A stretch of 64,000 nucleotides of DNA, from the NCBI RefSeq assembly GCF_003244875.1, contig NZ_LXXZ01000028.1, forward strand, positions 19,181-83,180, written 5' to 3'. The notes below the pieces were generated by a model. The model searched no databases, was not told the DNA's origin, and saw only the letters and a list, made by a program, of their open reading frames with translations. The translations under genes and the position numbers were made by a program. Shown piece after piece: positions 33,661 to 41,567 of the stretch. This DNA is from Stenotrophomonas sepilia (GTDB lineage Bacteria > Pseudomonadota > Gammaproteobacteria > Xanthomonadales > Xanthomonadaceae). Position 1 is the stretch's first letter. Every line of letters begins with the position of its first letter.

Positions 33661-33936
33661 GCAACGTCAACGTCAAATGCGTACATTCCGTGGGATGGCG
33701 TGGTGGGTCCGGCTGAGGGGGACGCCGTCCGTGTGGCTCGGTCGCGCTTGCTCGTGTGCGCTGTCCTGCGCACACGGCAAGACCGGGGTTGGGCGTCCTG
33801 CCCAACCCGCCCGAGGCATGCCTCGGGCCCATGGCGCTCACGCCCCCGCAACCTGAGCCAGCCCGCCTTCGACAGTTTCCCGCGAGCTGTTGGAACGGCA
33901 TTCTGCTTTGGTGGGTGCCGACCGTTGGTCGGCACC
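33661..33936. repeat. Mosaic structured intergenic element, copy 1
   Basis: The 397-base gap 33613-34009 has no gene. It contains three successive perfect hairpins: 33753-33776 (CGTGTGCGC and GCGCACACG, loop TGTCCT), 33786-33808 (GGGTTGGGC and GCCCAACCC, loop GTCCT) and 33809-33828 (GCCCGAGGCATGCCTCGGGC). These are followed by a tract (33829-33884) nearly identical to 63727-63781, and preceded by GCAACGTCAACGTCAAA (33661-33677), shared with 63626-63641. A REP palindrome (33915-33935) lies at the end. Confidence 0.75.
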
Positions 33937-34009
33937 GGGTCAAACGTGTGGGTATGTCGATTTCAGGGACTGTGGTTCGTCGAATGAATGACTTCAACGG
34001 GAGCTGCAG

Positions 34010-34222
34010 ATGAGCACTGACACCAAGCCGAAAGGCCCGGCCTCGTATTTCCCCTCCATCGAGAAGACCTACGGGCAGCCGGTGGCGCACTGGTTCGGGC
34101 TTCTGGCGGGGAAGAAGGGCCTGAAACACATGGAACTGGTCAGCTTCCTGAAGAGCGAGCACGGCTTGGGCCATGGCCACGCCAACGCGCTGGTGGCGCA
34201 CCATCTGGCCGGCAAGGGGTGA
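34010..34222 (+). CDS. DUF4287 small protein
   Basis: 70 residues. The sequence has SYFPSIEKTYGQPVAHWFGLL and MELVSFLKSEHGLGHGHANALVAHH, which is the complete DUF4287 domain. It is a small cytoplasmic protein often found alone or fused to a DUF5655-type domain. Function unknown. It has an upstream GGGAG in a good position. Confidence 0.9.
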   Translation: MSTDTKPKGPASYFPSIEKTYGQPVAHWFGLLAGKKGLKHMELVSFLKSEHGLGHGHANALVAHHLAGKG

Positions 34223-34331
34223 CCGGCGGCCGGCGGAGCGGGCTGGGGCGCATTCAGCTGAACGATTTCATCTGCAACTGTCATGCAGATCGTGTCTAAT
34301 ACCGCTCCCCACCTGCTGTTCCCCCACCCGC

Positions 34332-35039
34332 ATGTCCCTTCCCTCCCATGGCCCCGCGCCGTGCGACGACGCTGACGGCCACCTGGTCACCGCCGGTCCG
34401 CTGACCCCGCCGCCCGACAGCGCCGGCACCACCGCCGACGACAAAGCGCTGCGTCACTCGATCGCCGAGGACGTGCAGGGCATGGTGCTGGCCACGATGG
34501 TGGCCTCGCTGGGCCTGGCCATCTTCGCCAAGGGCGGGCTGATGATCGGCGGCATGGCGGGCATGGCCTTCCTGCTGCACTACGCGATGGGCTGGAACTT
34601 CGGCCTGGTGTTCGTGCTGGTCAACCTGCCGTTCTACTGGGTGGCGCTGCGGCGCATGGGCTGGGAATTCACCCTGAAGACCTTCGCTGCGGTCACCGCC
34701 TGTGGCGTGCTGACCGACCTGCTGCCGCGCTGGATCGACTTCTCGCACATCAACCCGCTGTACTCGGCGATCGTAGGTGGTGCGTTGTCCGGCCTGGGCA
34801 TCCTGTTCTTCATCCGCCACCGTGCAAGCCTTGGTGGCATCGGCATCCTGGCGGTGTACCTGCAGCGCACCCGTGGCTGGAGCGCGGGCAAGGTGCAGAT
34901 GTCCTACGACGCCTGCCTGATGGTGGCCGCGTTCTTCGTGTTGTCGCCATCGAAGGTGCTGTACTCGGCCATCGGCGCGGTGGTGCTCAGCCTGGTGCTG
35001 ATGTTCAACCACCGCCCCGGCCGCTACATGGGCGTGTGA
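34332..35039 (+). CDS. YitT-family membrane protein
   Basis: 235 residues. After about 45 hydrophilic residues there are five to six membrane helices (VLATMVASLGLAIFAKGGLMIGGMAGMAFLLHY, VFVLVNLPFYW, and more). The glycine-rich first loop and the small helical layout are those of the YitT (former DUF161) membrane family. The N-terminal tail is longer than usual. Transport or efflux is supposed, but no substrate is proven. Confidence 0.85.
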   Translation: MSLPSHGPAPCDDADGHLVTAGPLTPPPDSAGTTADDKALRHSIAEDVQGMVLATMVASLGLAIFAKGGLMIGGMAGMAFLLHYAMGWNFGLVFVLVNLPFYWVALRRMGWEFTLKTFAAVTACGVLTDLLPRWIDFSHINPLYSAIVGGALSGLGILFFIRHRASLGGIGILAVYLQRTRGWSAGKVQMSYDACLMVAAFFVLSPSKVLYSAIGAVVLSLVLMFNHRPGRYMGV

Positions 35040-35052
35040 CGTTCAACGGTGT

Positions 35053-35113
35053 TGCCGGCCAGCGGCCGGCACTACCTGAACCCATGCATGGCAGCGCCGG
35101 GCCATGCCCGGCG
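35053..35113. repeat. Two SMAG/REP palindromes after the YitT gene
   Basis: 35053-35075 has arms TGCCGGCC and GGCCGGCA followed by CTAC, so it is inverted. 35095-35113 has arms CGCCGGGC and GCCCGGCG around CAT, without the GTAG. They lie between the convergent YitT gene and tag. Confidence 0.75.
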
Positions 35114-35121
35114 GATATCCA

Positions 35122-35667
35122 TCAGCGGGCGGCGGCCTTCAACCACGGCGGCGACAGCATCAGCAGCCGCGCATGCACCGGGCAATCCTCGGCGTGCGCA
35201 CCGGGCAGGTAGCCCAGGCTCATCAGGAATTCGCCGGTGATCTCGCCGCCGGTGAAGCGGAACGTCTTCTTGAACAGCTTCACCCAGTCGGCCTTGCTGC
35301 GCGGGTGGTGTGCATCCAGCCACGCCGCGAAGCTGCCATGGCTGGCCCGCAGCTGCTGGATCACCTGCGCGTTGTGGATCGCCGCCAGCACCTTCAGCCG
35401 GTTGCGGATGATGCCCGCGTCCGACAGCAGGCGCTCGATGTCCTGCTCGGCATACGCGGCCACGCGGTCGACATCGAAGCCGTCGTAGGCCGCGCGGAAG
35501 CCCTCGCGCTTCTTCAGGATCGTTTCCCAGCTCAGGCCGGCCTGGTTGATTTCCAGCACCAGCCGCTCGAACAGCTCGCGCTCGTCACGCTGCGGGAAGC
35601 CGTACTCGTTGGCGTGGTAATAGTCGTGCACCGGATGGCCCGGGGCGATGAGGCAGTAGCCGCTCAT
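35122..35667 (-). CDS. tag: DNA-3-methyladenine glycosylase I
   Basis: 181 residues. Removes 3-methyladenine from alkylated DNA. The N-terminus (MSGYCLIAPGHPVHDYYHANEYG) holds the Cys and His of the zinc site, and the C-terminal EDCPVHARL carries the other Cys and His. FERLVLEINQAGLSWETILKKREGFRAAYDGF is the family core and the substrate pocket. Its start overlaps the stop of the DUF4153 gene upstream (ATGA), so the two are coupled; why a membrane protein is linked to this enzyme is unknown. Confidence 0.95.
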   Translation of the reverse strand: MSGYCLIAPGHPVHDYYHANEYGFPQRDERELFERLVLEINQAGLSWETILKKREGFRAAYDGFDVDRVAAYAEQDIERLLSDAGIIRNRLKVLAAIHNAQVIQQLRASHGSFAAWLDAHHPRSKADWVKLFKKTFRFTGGEITGEFLMSLGYLPGAHAEDCPVHARLLMLSPPWLKAAAR

Positions 35668-37457
35668 GGGGAAGGCTCGTTGGAATCGGATTCGGATTCG
35701 GGATCGATGGCCACCGCAGGGTGCCCGCCGATGGACAGCATCGGCCAGCGCGGTGGAATGAGCGTGAGCCTGCCGTCACGCAGGGCCTGGTTGATCGTCT
35801 CGGCCTGGCCGCTGACGGTGCCGAACAGCGCACCGGCCCGGCGCCACTGCGAATCCTTGCCACGTGCGTAGAGTACGCAGTCCGGTCCACGGTGGGTGTT
35901 CAGCTCGCACAGCAGCACCTCGCCGGTACCATCGCCGTCCAGGTCGCGATGCACGATCAGGCAGTCGCGCTCGCTCTGGGCGCAGGATTCGCCATTGATC
36001 GATCGGGTGGCCAGAGCTTTCCACCAGTCGTCCGGTGGCGAACTGGATCCCTTGGCCAGCTTCAGCGCGCGCTGAAGCGCGGCGACGTCCTGCGGCCCCT
36101 TGTCGAGGCGATGGCCGTCGTCCCAGCGTGAGGTGCGTGCCAGTGCTGCAGCGATCACCTGTGGCGCGTTGGCATCAGCGGTGATGGCCGGATCGCGCTG
36201 CAGTTCGCGCAGCGCCTGCACGCCACGGCGCCCCAGATCGAAGCGCAGCACGTTGACGTCGCTGCTGGTGATCGCCGGCGGGTCCGCGCGCAGCCGCTCC
36301 AGTTGGCTGGACAGGGTCAGCCGCACCGGGTCCAGCAGGGGCGAGTTGCCCAGCAGGGCCAGTGCCAGCACCGCCCAGCACATCCAGCGGTTGACCGGCT
36401 CCAGCATCTGCAGCCAGCGGCGCTGCCGGCGCAGCACCGCCAGCGCGTAGCCCACGGCATAGCCGGCCGTGGCCAATGCGACGAGTACCGCCCAGAAGCG
36501 ATCCAGGGTCCAGCCGTACTGCGCCACGCGCAGGCCCAATGCATACAGTGCCAGCGCGGCGTAGACCGGCAGCGTCAGCAGGCTGGCTTCGACCAGCCTG
36601 CGCAGCACCAGAGGGTAGGAGACACTGTCTTCCCCCTGCTGGTAGACCGCATTGGTGAACGTCACCAGCAGCAGCGACACCACCACCAGCAGGCTGGCGG
36701 CCGAACGGGTCTTCCACAGCGGTTCCAGCCCGGTAAGCGGCAGGCTCAGCACGAACAATACGGCGATGAACGACAGCAGCGGCAGCAGCCCACGGCAGAT
36801 CGCGAACAGCACCTGGCGGGTGATCTGGATCGCACGGTGCTGGGTGCGCCCGATCAGCACGCCGAACCCGGCCAGGCTGCCGGTGGCCAGTGCGATGAAA
36901 GCGTCCTGCCGGAACAGGTCGCGGAAGACATTCACGTCCAGCAGTTGGAACAGCGCTGCCCACAGCCACAGCAGCAGCCAGGTCAGCCCGGTGAACAGCG
37001 CCGCCAAAGCGAGGGTCAAACCGTTCTGCCAGGCGCGCTCGAACAACTCGGGGTAGCTGGCGCGCCAGTGCCCATGCTGCAGCTGGAACTGCCACCAGGG
37101 CAGGGCCACGAACACCGCCACGCCCATGCCCAGGGTCAACGGAAACTGCAGCGCGCCCGATTCCAGTGCGGTCTCGCCATTGAGGTTCCAGCCGATCCAG
37201 GCGGCCAGCGCCAGCACCACCGCCGAGCCGAGCGCGGCCTGCAGCCACAGGCGGCGCTGGCCCAGCTCGACCAGGCTCAGCGCCACCGCGCTGGGAATGG
37301 CCAGCACCCAGGCGTACCAGCAGTAGCGCCAGCCGATATCGCGGAACGGCCAGGCATCGGACAGCTCCTGCGCGGCGTACAGCATCAGGCCCTGCAGCAG
37401 GGCGATCAGGACGATGGCGCTGCGTGCCGGCAGGGTCAGGGGCGATGAAGATGGCAT
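35664..37457 (-). CDS. DUF4153 multi-pass membrane protein
   Basis: 597 residues. The first 390 or so hold about ten to twelve membrane helices, as in DUF4153 proteins; the remaining 200 residues form a soluble domain with VHRDLDGDGTGEVLLCE, a Ca-like DxDGDG loop typical of FG-GAP-like repeats. The soluble part is unusual for the family. The stop overlaps the start of tag. Function unknown. Confidence 0.85.
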   Translation of the reverse strand: MPSSSPLTLPARSAIVLIALLQGLMLYAAQELSDAWPFRDIGWRYCWYAWVLAIPSAVALSLVELGQRRLWLQAALGSAVVLALAAWIGWNLNGETALESGALQFPLTLGMGVAVFVALPWWQFQLQHGHWRASYPELFERAWQNGLTLALAALFTGLTWLLLWLWAALFQLLDVNVFRDLFRQDAFIALATGSLAGFGVLIGRTQHRAIQITRQVLFAICRGLLPLLSFIAVLFVLSLPLTGLEPLWKTRSAASLLVVVSLLLVTFTNAVYQQGEDSVSYPLVLRRLVEASLLTLPVYAALALYALGLRVAQYGWTLDRFWAVLVALATAGYAVGYALAVLRRQRRWLQMLEPVNRWMCWAVLALALLGNSPLLDPVRLTLSSQLERLRADPPAITSSDVNVLRFDLGRRGVQALRELQRDPAITADANAPQVIAAALARTSRWDDGHRLDKGPQDVAALQRALKLAKGSSSPPDDWWKALATRSINGESCAQSERDCLIVHRDLDGDGTGEVLLCELNTHRGPDCVLYARGKDSQWRRAGALFGTVSGQAETINQALRDGRLTLIPPRWPMLSIGGHPAVAIDPESESDSNEPSP

Positions 37458-37548
37458 CAATGACCTTCCGTGGCAAAGCACCATCCTAGCCCATCGCGGT
37501 TCGGCGCCATCGCGCGACCATCCCGCCCCCAGCAGGTAGAATGGGCCC

Positions 37549-38115
37549 ATGCCTGTAATGCCGACCTCCCTTGCCGATCACCTGCTCGTCGCGCTGCCGT
37601 CGCTGCTCGACGCGACCTTTGCCCGCAGCGTCGCGCTGATCTGCCAGCACGACGAGAACGGGGCGATGGGCGTGCTGGTCAACCAGCCTTCCGAATACAC
37701 GCTGGGTGAAGTGCTCGCGCAGATGGACATCACCACCGGTGATGGCGAGCTGCAGGCGCGCATGGTGCTCAATGGCGGTCCGGTGCATCCCGAACGCGGC
37801 TTCGTCATCCATGACGACGCGCGCGCGTGGGATTCCAGCCTGACCGTGGGCCACGGCCTGTACCTGACCACCTCGCGCGACATCCTCGAAGCGATGGCGC
37901 GTGGCGAAGGCCCGGCCAATGCGGTGGTCACCCTCGGCTGTGCCGGCTGGGGCGCAGGGCAGCTGGAAAGCGAGCTGTCCGAGAACAGCTGGCTGACCGT
38001 GCCGGCCGATGCCGAGCTGGTGTTCCAGCTGCCGCTGGAGCAGCGCTGGCAGGGAGCGGCTTCGCGCATCGGCGTGGACCTGTTCCGGCTGACCGACTAC
38101 AGCGGCCATGTCTGA
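37549..38115 (+). CDS. yqgE: YqgE/AlgH family protein
   Basis: 188 residues, complete. It has the family segments [38 protein letters not shown] and [14 protein letters not shown]...[18 protein letters not shown]. The function is not settled; AlgH was linked to alginate control in Pseudomonas. It overlaps ruvX by 8 bases, and the yqgE-ruvX-pyrB order is conserved in pseudomonads and xanthomonads. Confidence 0.95.
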   Translation: MPVMPTSLADHLLVALPSLLDATFARSVALICQHDENGAMGVLVNQPSEYTLGEVLAQMDITTGDGELQARMVLNGGPVHPERGFVIHDDARAWDSSLTVGHGLYLTTSRDILEAMARGEGPANAVVTLGCAGWGAGQLESELSENSWLTVPADAELVFQLPLEQRWQGAASRIGVDLFRLTDYSGHV

Positions 38116-38602
38116 GCCCATCACGCCCGCCCCGGTTCCTGCTGCGCCGGCGATCCGCCGTGACGGCACAGTTCTGGGTTTCGATGTTGGCTCGCGACGC
38201 ATCGGCGTGGCCATCGGCAGTGCTTTCGCCGCCCATGCGCGCGCGGTGGCCGTGGTCGATGTGCACGGCAACGGCCCGGACTGGACCGCGATCGAACGCC
38301 TGCTCAAGGAATGGAGGCCCGACGGCCTGGTGGTCGGCGACCCGCTGACCCTGGACGGCCAGGACCAGCCCAACCGCAAGCGTGCGCAGGGCTTTGCCCG
38401 CCAGCTGCGGGAACGCTTCAAGCTGCCGGTGGTGATGATCGACGAGCGTTCCAGCTCGGTCGAGGCGGCCCGCCGTTTCGCCGTCGAGCGCGCCGAAGGG
38501 CGCAAGCGTCGCCGTGATGCGGCCGCCCTCGACGCCGTGGCCGCGGCGGTGATCATCGACCGCTGGCTGTCGTCCCCCGACGACGCCACCCCCATTCCCT
38601 GA
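38108..38602 (+). CDS. ruvX: RuvX/YqgF putative pre-16S rRNA nuclease
   Basis: 164 residues, RNase-H fold: [17 protein letters not shown] (first acidic residue), [33 protein letters not shown] (acidic pair) and a last Asp in [20 protein letters not shown]. Family members act in 5' maturation of 16S rRNA and Holliday-junction resolution. Between yqgE and pyrB in one operon. Confidence 0.95.
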   Translation: MSEPITPAPVPAAPAIRRDGTVLGFDVGSRRIGVAIGSAFAAHARAVAVVDVHGNGPDWTAIERLLKEWRPDGLVVGDPLTLDGQDQPNRKRAQGFARQLRERFKLPVVMIDERSSSVEAARRFAVERAEGRKRRRDAAALDAVAAAVIIDRWLSSPDDATPIP

Positions 38603-38618
38603 CTGCACGACTCCCGCC

Positions 38619-39569
38619 ATGACTGCCCAGCAAATCGATGCCTCCGGACGCCTGCGCCACCTGCTGACCCTGGAGGGCCTGCCGCGCGAAACCCTGCTGC
38701 AGCTGCTCGATCGGGCAGGGCAGATCCGCGACGCCGCAGTCGGCCGTGTCGGCAACAAGCGCCACGTGCTGGCCGGTTCGGCGGTGTGCACGCTGTTCTT
38801 CGAGCCGTCCACGCGCACCCGCAGCTCGTTCCAGCTGGCCGCGCAGCGCCTCGGGGCCGATGTGCTGAACTTCGATGCCTCGACCTCGTCCACGCGCAAG
38901 GGCGAAACCGCCTGCGACACGCTGCGCAACCTGGAAGCGATGGGCGTGCGCGGCTTCGTGGTGCGACACCCCGATGACGGCGCCGTGGCCGCGCTGGCCG
39001 AGGCGGCGGGCGAGGGCACCGCACTGATCAACGCCGGCGACGGCCGCAGCGCGCACCCGACCCAGGGCCTGCTGGACATGCTGACCCTGCGCCAGGCCAA
39101 GGGCCCGGATTTCTCGAAGCTGAAGGTGGTGATCGTCGGCGACGTGAAGCACTCGCGCGTGGCGCGCACCGACCTGCACGCGCTGCGCACGCTGGGCGTG
39201 GGCGAGATCCGCGTGTGCGGCCCGCAGTCGCTGCTGCCGGACGACGAGACCCTGAAGGGTTGCGTGGTCGGCGATGATTTCGACGCGATGCTGGAAGGCG
39301 TCGACGCGCTGATGATGCTGCGCCTGCAGCGCGAGCGCATGGAAGAAGGCCTGGTGCCGTCGCTGGAGCAGTACCACGCGCAGTATGGCCTGACCCGCGC
39401 GCGCCTGGCGCGTGCCGGCAAGGACACTGCGGTACTGCACCCGGGCCCGATCAACCGCGGCGTGGAAGTGACCGACGACGTGGCCGATGGCCCGCAATCG
39501 TGGGTGCTGCGCCAGGTCGCCAACGGGGTCGCCGTGCGCATGGCCGTACTGGAAACCTTGCTGGGCTGA
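38619..39569 (+). CDS. pyrB: Aspartate carbamoyltransferase catalytic chain
   Basis: 316 residues. The carbamoyl-phosphate motif FFEPSTRTRSSFQ and the aspartate part HPGPINRGVEV are intact, and ALINAGDGRSAHPTQGLLDMLTL is the family core. It catalyses the first committed step of pyrimidine synthesis. There is no pyrI or inactive pyrC next to it: the next gene is a REP transposase, so partner subunits, if any, are coded elsewhere. Confidence 0.96.
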   Translation: MTAQQIDASGRLRHLLTLEGLPRETLLQLLDRAGQIRDAAVGRVGNKRHVLAGSAVCTLFFEPSTRTRSSFQLAAQRLGADVLNFDASTSSTRKGETACDTLRNLEAMGVRGFVVRHPDDGAVAALAEAAGEGTALINAGDGRSAHPTQGLLDMLTLRQAKGPDFSKLKVVIVGDVKHSRVARTDLHALRTLGVGEIRVCGPQSLLPDDETLKGCVVGDDFDAMLEGVDALMMLRLQRERMEEGLVPSLEQYHAQYGLTRARLARAGKDTAVLHPGPINRGVEVTDDVADGPQSWVLRQVANGVAVRMAVLETLLG

Positions 39570-39581
39570 CCACTTTGGTGG

Positions 39582-39602
39582 GTACCGACCGTTGGTCGGC
39601 AC
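39582..39602. repeat. REP palindrome upstream of the RAYT gene
   Basis: Arms GTACCGACC and GGTCGGCAC around GTT, one mismatch. It is the left REP that flanks the transposase gene; three tandem copies flank it on the right. Confidence 0.8.
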
Positions 39603-39714
39603 TGAACCATCAGTGCGGTGAAGTGCGGGCCTGGCCATTGAATGGTTTCGGGCCTACCTGTATTGACGTGTTGCCCGATAGAAGAGAGATACCGGCAGGC
39701 GCACGCTTGGGCCC

Positions 39715-40206
39715 ATGAACCGCGCACGCCTACGCCTTGGCCGCCATTCCCGGATCGGGCAATCCTACATCCTGACCACCGTCACCCAGGAACGTCGACG
39801 CTACTTCGATGATGCCACTGCGGCACAGGAGGTGATGGATGTGTTCCGTCGCGTTGATGATGATGGCCTGACGCACTCACTTGCCTATGTGGTCATGCCG
39901 GACCACATCCATTGGCTTGTTGAGATCCGTGCGTTCTCGCTGGACTACATCATGCAACGCTTCAAATCGAGCAGTGCATTGCGGATCAACCGCATGCTGG
40001 GCAAGACAGGACCATTTTGGCAATCGAGCTATCACGATCACGCCATTCGTTCTGAAGAATCACTGTTTCGCCATGCGATGTACATCGTCGCCAACCCGGT
40101 CAGGGCGAACTTGGCGAGCTGCGTGGGAGAGTATCCGTATGCCTGGTGCCGATGGGAGATTGATGGGAGTTACCAAGCAATGGATTACCCCGAAGCGGAG
40201 AGATAG
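39715..40206 (+). CDS. rayT: REP-associated tyrosine transposase (RAYT)
   Basis: 163 residues of the Y1/IS200-like HUH family. The HUH motif is His64-Ile-His66 in VVMPDHIHWLVE, and a candidate nucleophile Tyr106 lies in FWQSSYHDHA; YIVANPVRANL is the RAYT-type NPxRxxL segment. RAYTs are domesticated single-copy transposases that cut and join single-stranded REP palindromes. Left and right of it are REP elements with the arms found across this window, so it is probably the one that spread them. Its TAG stop directly abuts the first right REP. Confidence 0.93.
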   Translation: MNRARLRLGRHSRIGQSYILTTVTQERRRYFDDATAAQEVMDVFRRVDDDGLTHSLAYVVMPDHIHWLVEIRAFSLDYIMQRFKSSSALRINRMLGKTGPFWQSSYHDHAIRSEESLFRHAMYIVANPVRANLASCVGEYPYAWCRWEIDGSYQAMDYPEAER

Positions 40207-40299
40207 TGCCGACCAACGGTCGGCACCCACCAATACCCAAGCCGACCAACGGTCGGCACCCACCAATACCCAAGCCGACCAACGGTAGGTATCCACCAA
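40204..40299. repeat. Three tandem 33-base REP units after the RAYT gene
   Basis: Two exact units of 33 bases (40208-40240 and 40241-40273) and a degenerate third (40274-40299). Each holds a REP palindrome with arms GCCGACC and GGTCGGC around AAC or AA, then CACCCACCAATACCCAA. Together with 39582-39602 they make a REP-RAYT-REP unit. The repeat is not a CRISPR: units are directly adjacent with no spacers. Confidence 0.85.
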
Positions 40300-40326
40300 C
40301 AGATGTTTCCCAGCAGAAGCTGCGGT

Positions 40327-41124
40327 TCAGCGCTTCTGCGCGAACAGCCATGCCCACATTGCCGGGTCCGCGTAGGTGGCGTCCCAGGCATTGTGGTTGC
40401 CTTCGGGGTACTCGGTGTAGCGCACGTCACGCGCGTTGGCGTTCTGGAATGCGGCGTGCAGCCGGCGGTCGTCATCCGGCGGCACCACGTTATCCAGCGC
40501 ACCATGGAAGATCCAGATCGGTGTGTGCCGAAGCCGCTTGGCGATCACGGCATAAGGATCGGATTCCTGGGCCACCTCTTCGACGAACAGGGTCGGACGC
40601 ACCGCGCGCGGCGCCAGCACTGCGCCGCATACTGGCACGATCGCGGCGAAGCGCCCGGGTTGATCCAGCGCGATGTTCCAGCTGCCATAGCCGCCCATCG
40701 ACATCCCGGTCAGGTACTGCCGCGAGGGATCGGCACCGAACTCGGCGATGGTGGCGTCCAGGGCGGCCAGCGCAACGCGGTTGTTGCGCCCGCTCCATTC
40801 CTGGCGGCCCGGCACCTGCGGGAATACGGCCAACGCGGGGAAGTCGGCCGCGTGCCTGCGCAGGTGCGGCCCCAGCCCGGCATGGGTCTGCTTGACGCCG
40901 TCGCCGCCACGCTCGCCGGATCCATGCAGGAACAGCACCACCGGCAGTGCGCCAGGCGTGCGCGCCGCGGCTGCCGGAATGAACACCTGGTAATAGGCGG
41001 TACGGCCATCCACTTTCACCGCACGCGATTCGAAGCGGCCACGTGTGCTGTCCGGGTGCGAGGCGCAGCCGGCCATCATCAGGATCGCCAGCATCGGCAG
41101 CCAGCGCATCATCGTACGGACCAT
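40327..41124 (-). CDS. Secreted esterase/hydrolase lipoprotein
   Basis: 265 residues. The signal ends in the lipobox AGC (MLAILMMAGCAS). The alpha/beta-hydrolase fold has LFLHGSGERGG (oxyanion), TGMSMGGYGSW (nucleophile elbow), an Asp in HGALDNVVPPDD and a His in EGNHNAW. It resembles phospholipase/carboxylesterase and poly(3-hydroxybutyrate)-depolymerase-like proteins. Substrate unknown; outer-membrane or periplasmic location is likely. Confidence 0.88.
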   Translation of the reverse strand: MVRTMMRWLPMLAILMMAGCASHPDSTRGRFESRAVKVDGRTAYYQVFIPAAAARTPGALPVVLFLHGSGERGGDGVKQTHAGLGPHLRRHAADFPALAVFPQVPGRQEWSGRNNRVALAALDATIAEFGADPSRQYLTGMSMGGYGSWNIALDQPGRFAAIVPVCGAVLAPRAVRPTLFVEEVAQESDPYAVIAKRLRHTPIWIFHGALDNVVPPDDDRRLHAAFQNANARDVRYTEYPEGNHNAWDATYADPAMWAWLFAQKR

Positions 41125-41195
41125 CGACGTTCCCGGAGCGGTGGGTTCAGCCGCATCCTAGTCCGCCGCAGGTCAACGCGGCATCATGGGCCGCA

Positions 41196-41462
41196 TCACT
41201 GCGGGCGCGGGAAGCTGGCGATGATATCCAGCTGTTCCTGGGCTTCGGCATTGCCGCTGGCGGCGGCGGCCTGCACCTGCGCCATGTCCGGGTGCAGCAC
41301 CACCAGCAACGGGTTTTCGCAGACCGGGCAGTCGTACTCGGTGGCGTCCTCGTCCAGCTCCATCTCCATGGCACGCGAGCTGCCCTTCCATTCGCAGGCT
41401 GGGCAGGTGTGCTGCTGGTCGCGCCAGCCGGGCTGGAAATAGTTTTCGATCGTTGTTGCCAT
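41196..41462 (-). CDS. CPXCG-motif zinc-ribbon small protein
   Basis: 88 residues. Two CxxC knuckles, HTCPACEWKG and YDCPVCENP, indicate a zinc ribbon. The rest is helical and acidic. Such CPXCG proteins are widespread in gammaproteobacteria but not assigned a function. It stands alone; a pair of palindromes lies just before its start side. Confidence 0.88.
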   Translation of the reverse strand: MATTIENYFQPGWRDQQHTCPACEWKGSSRAMEMELDEDATEYDCPVCENPLLVVLHPDMAQVQAAAASGNAEAQEQLDIIASFPRPQ

Positions 41463-41480
41463 GAGGGTCCAGTTGGAATC

Positions 41481-41559
41481 GGGTCAGAGCCCCGCGCTGC
41501 GGGGATCCGACCCTGGGTCTTGGTGTGGGTCGGAGCTCCGCGTTGCGGGGATCCGGCCC
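41481..41559. repeat. Two GGGTC palindromes downstream of mgtE
   Basis: 41481-41513 and 41527-41559 have arms GGGTC(A/G)GAGC(C/T)CCGC paired around GCT or TT with one or two mismatches. They are related to each other and to 27624-27661. They separate mgtE from the CPXCG gene (both on the minus strand) and may end the mgtE transcript. Confidence 0.7.
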
Positions 41560-41567
41560 GGCAGGGA

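Noticed and set aside
40204..40299. Possible CRISPR-like array
   Set aside because: The 33-base units are adjacent without spacers and contain the REP palindrome; they are tandem REPs next to a RAYT gene.
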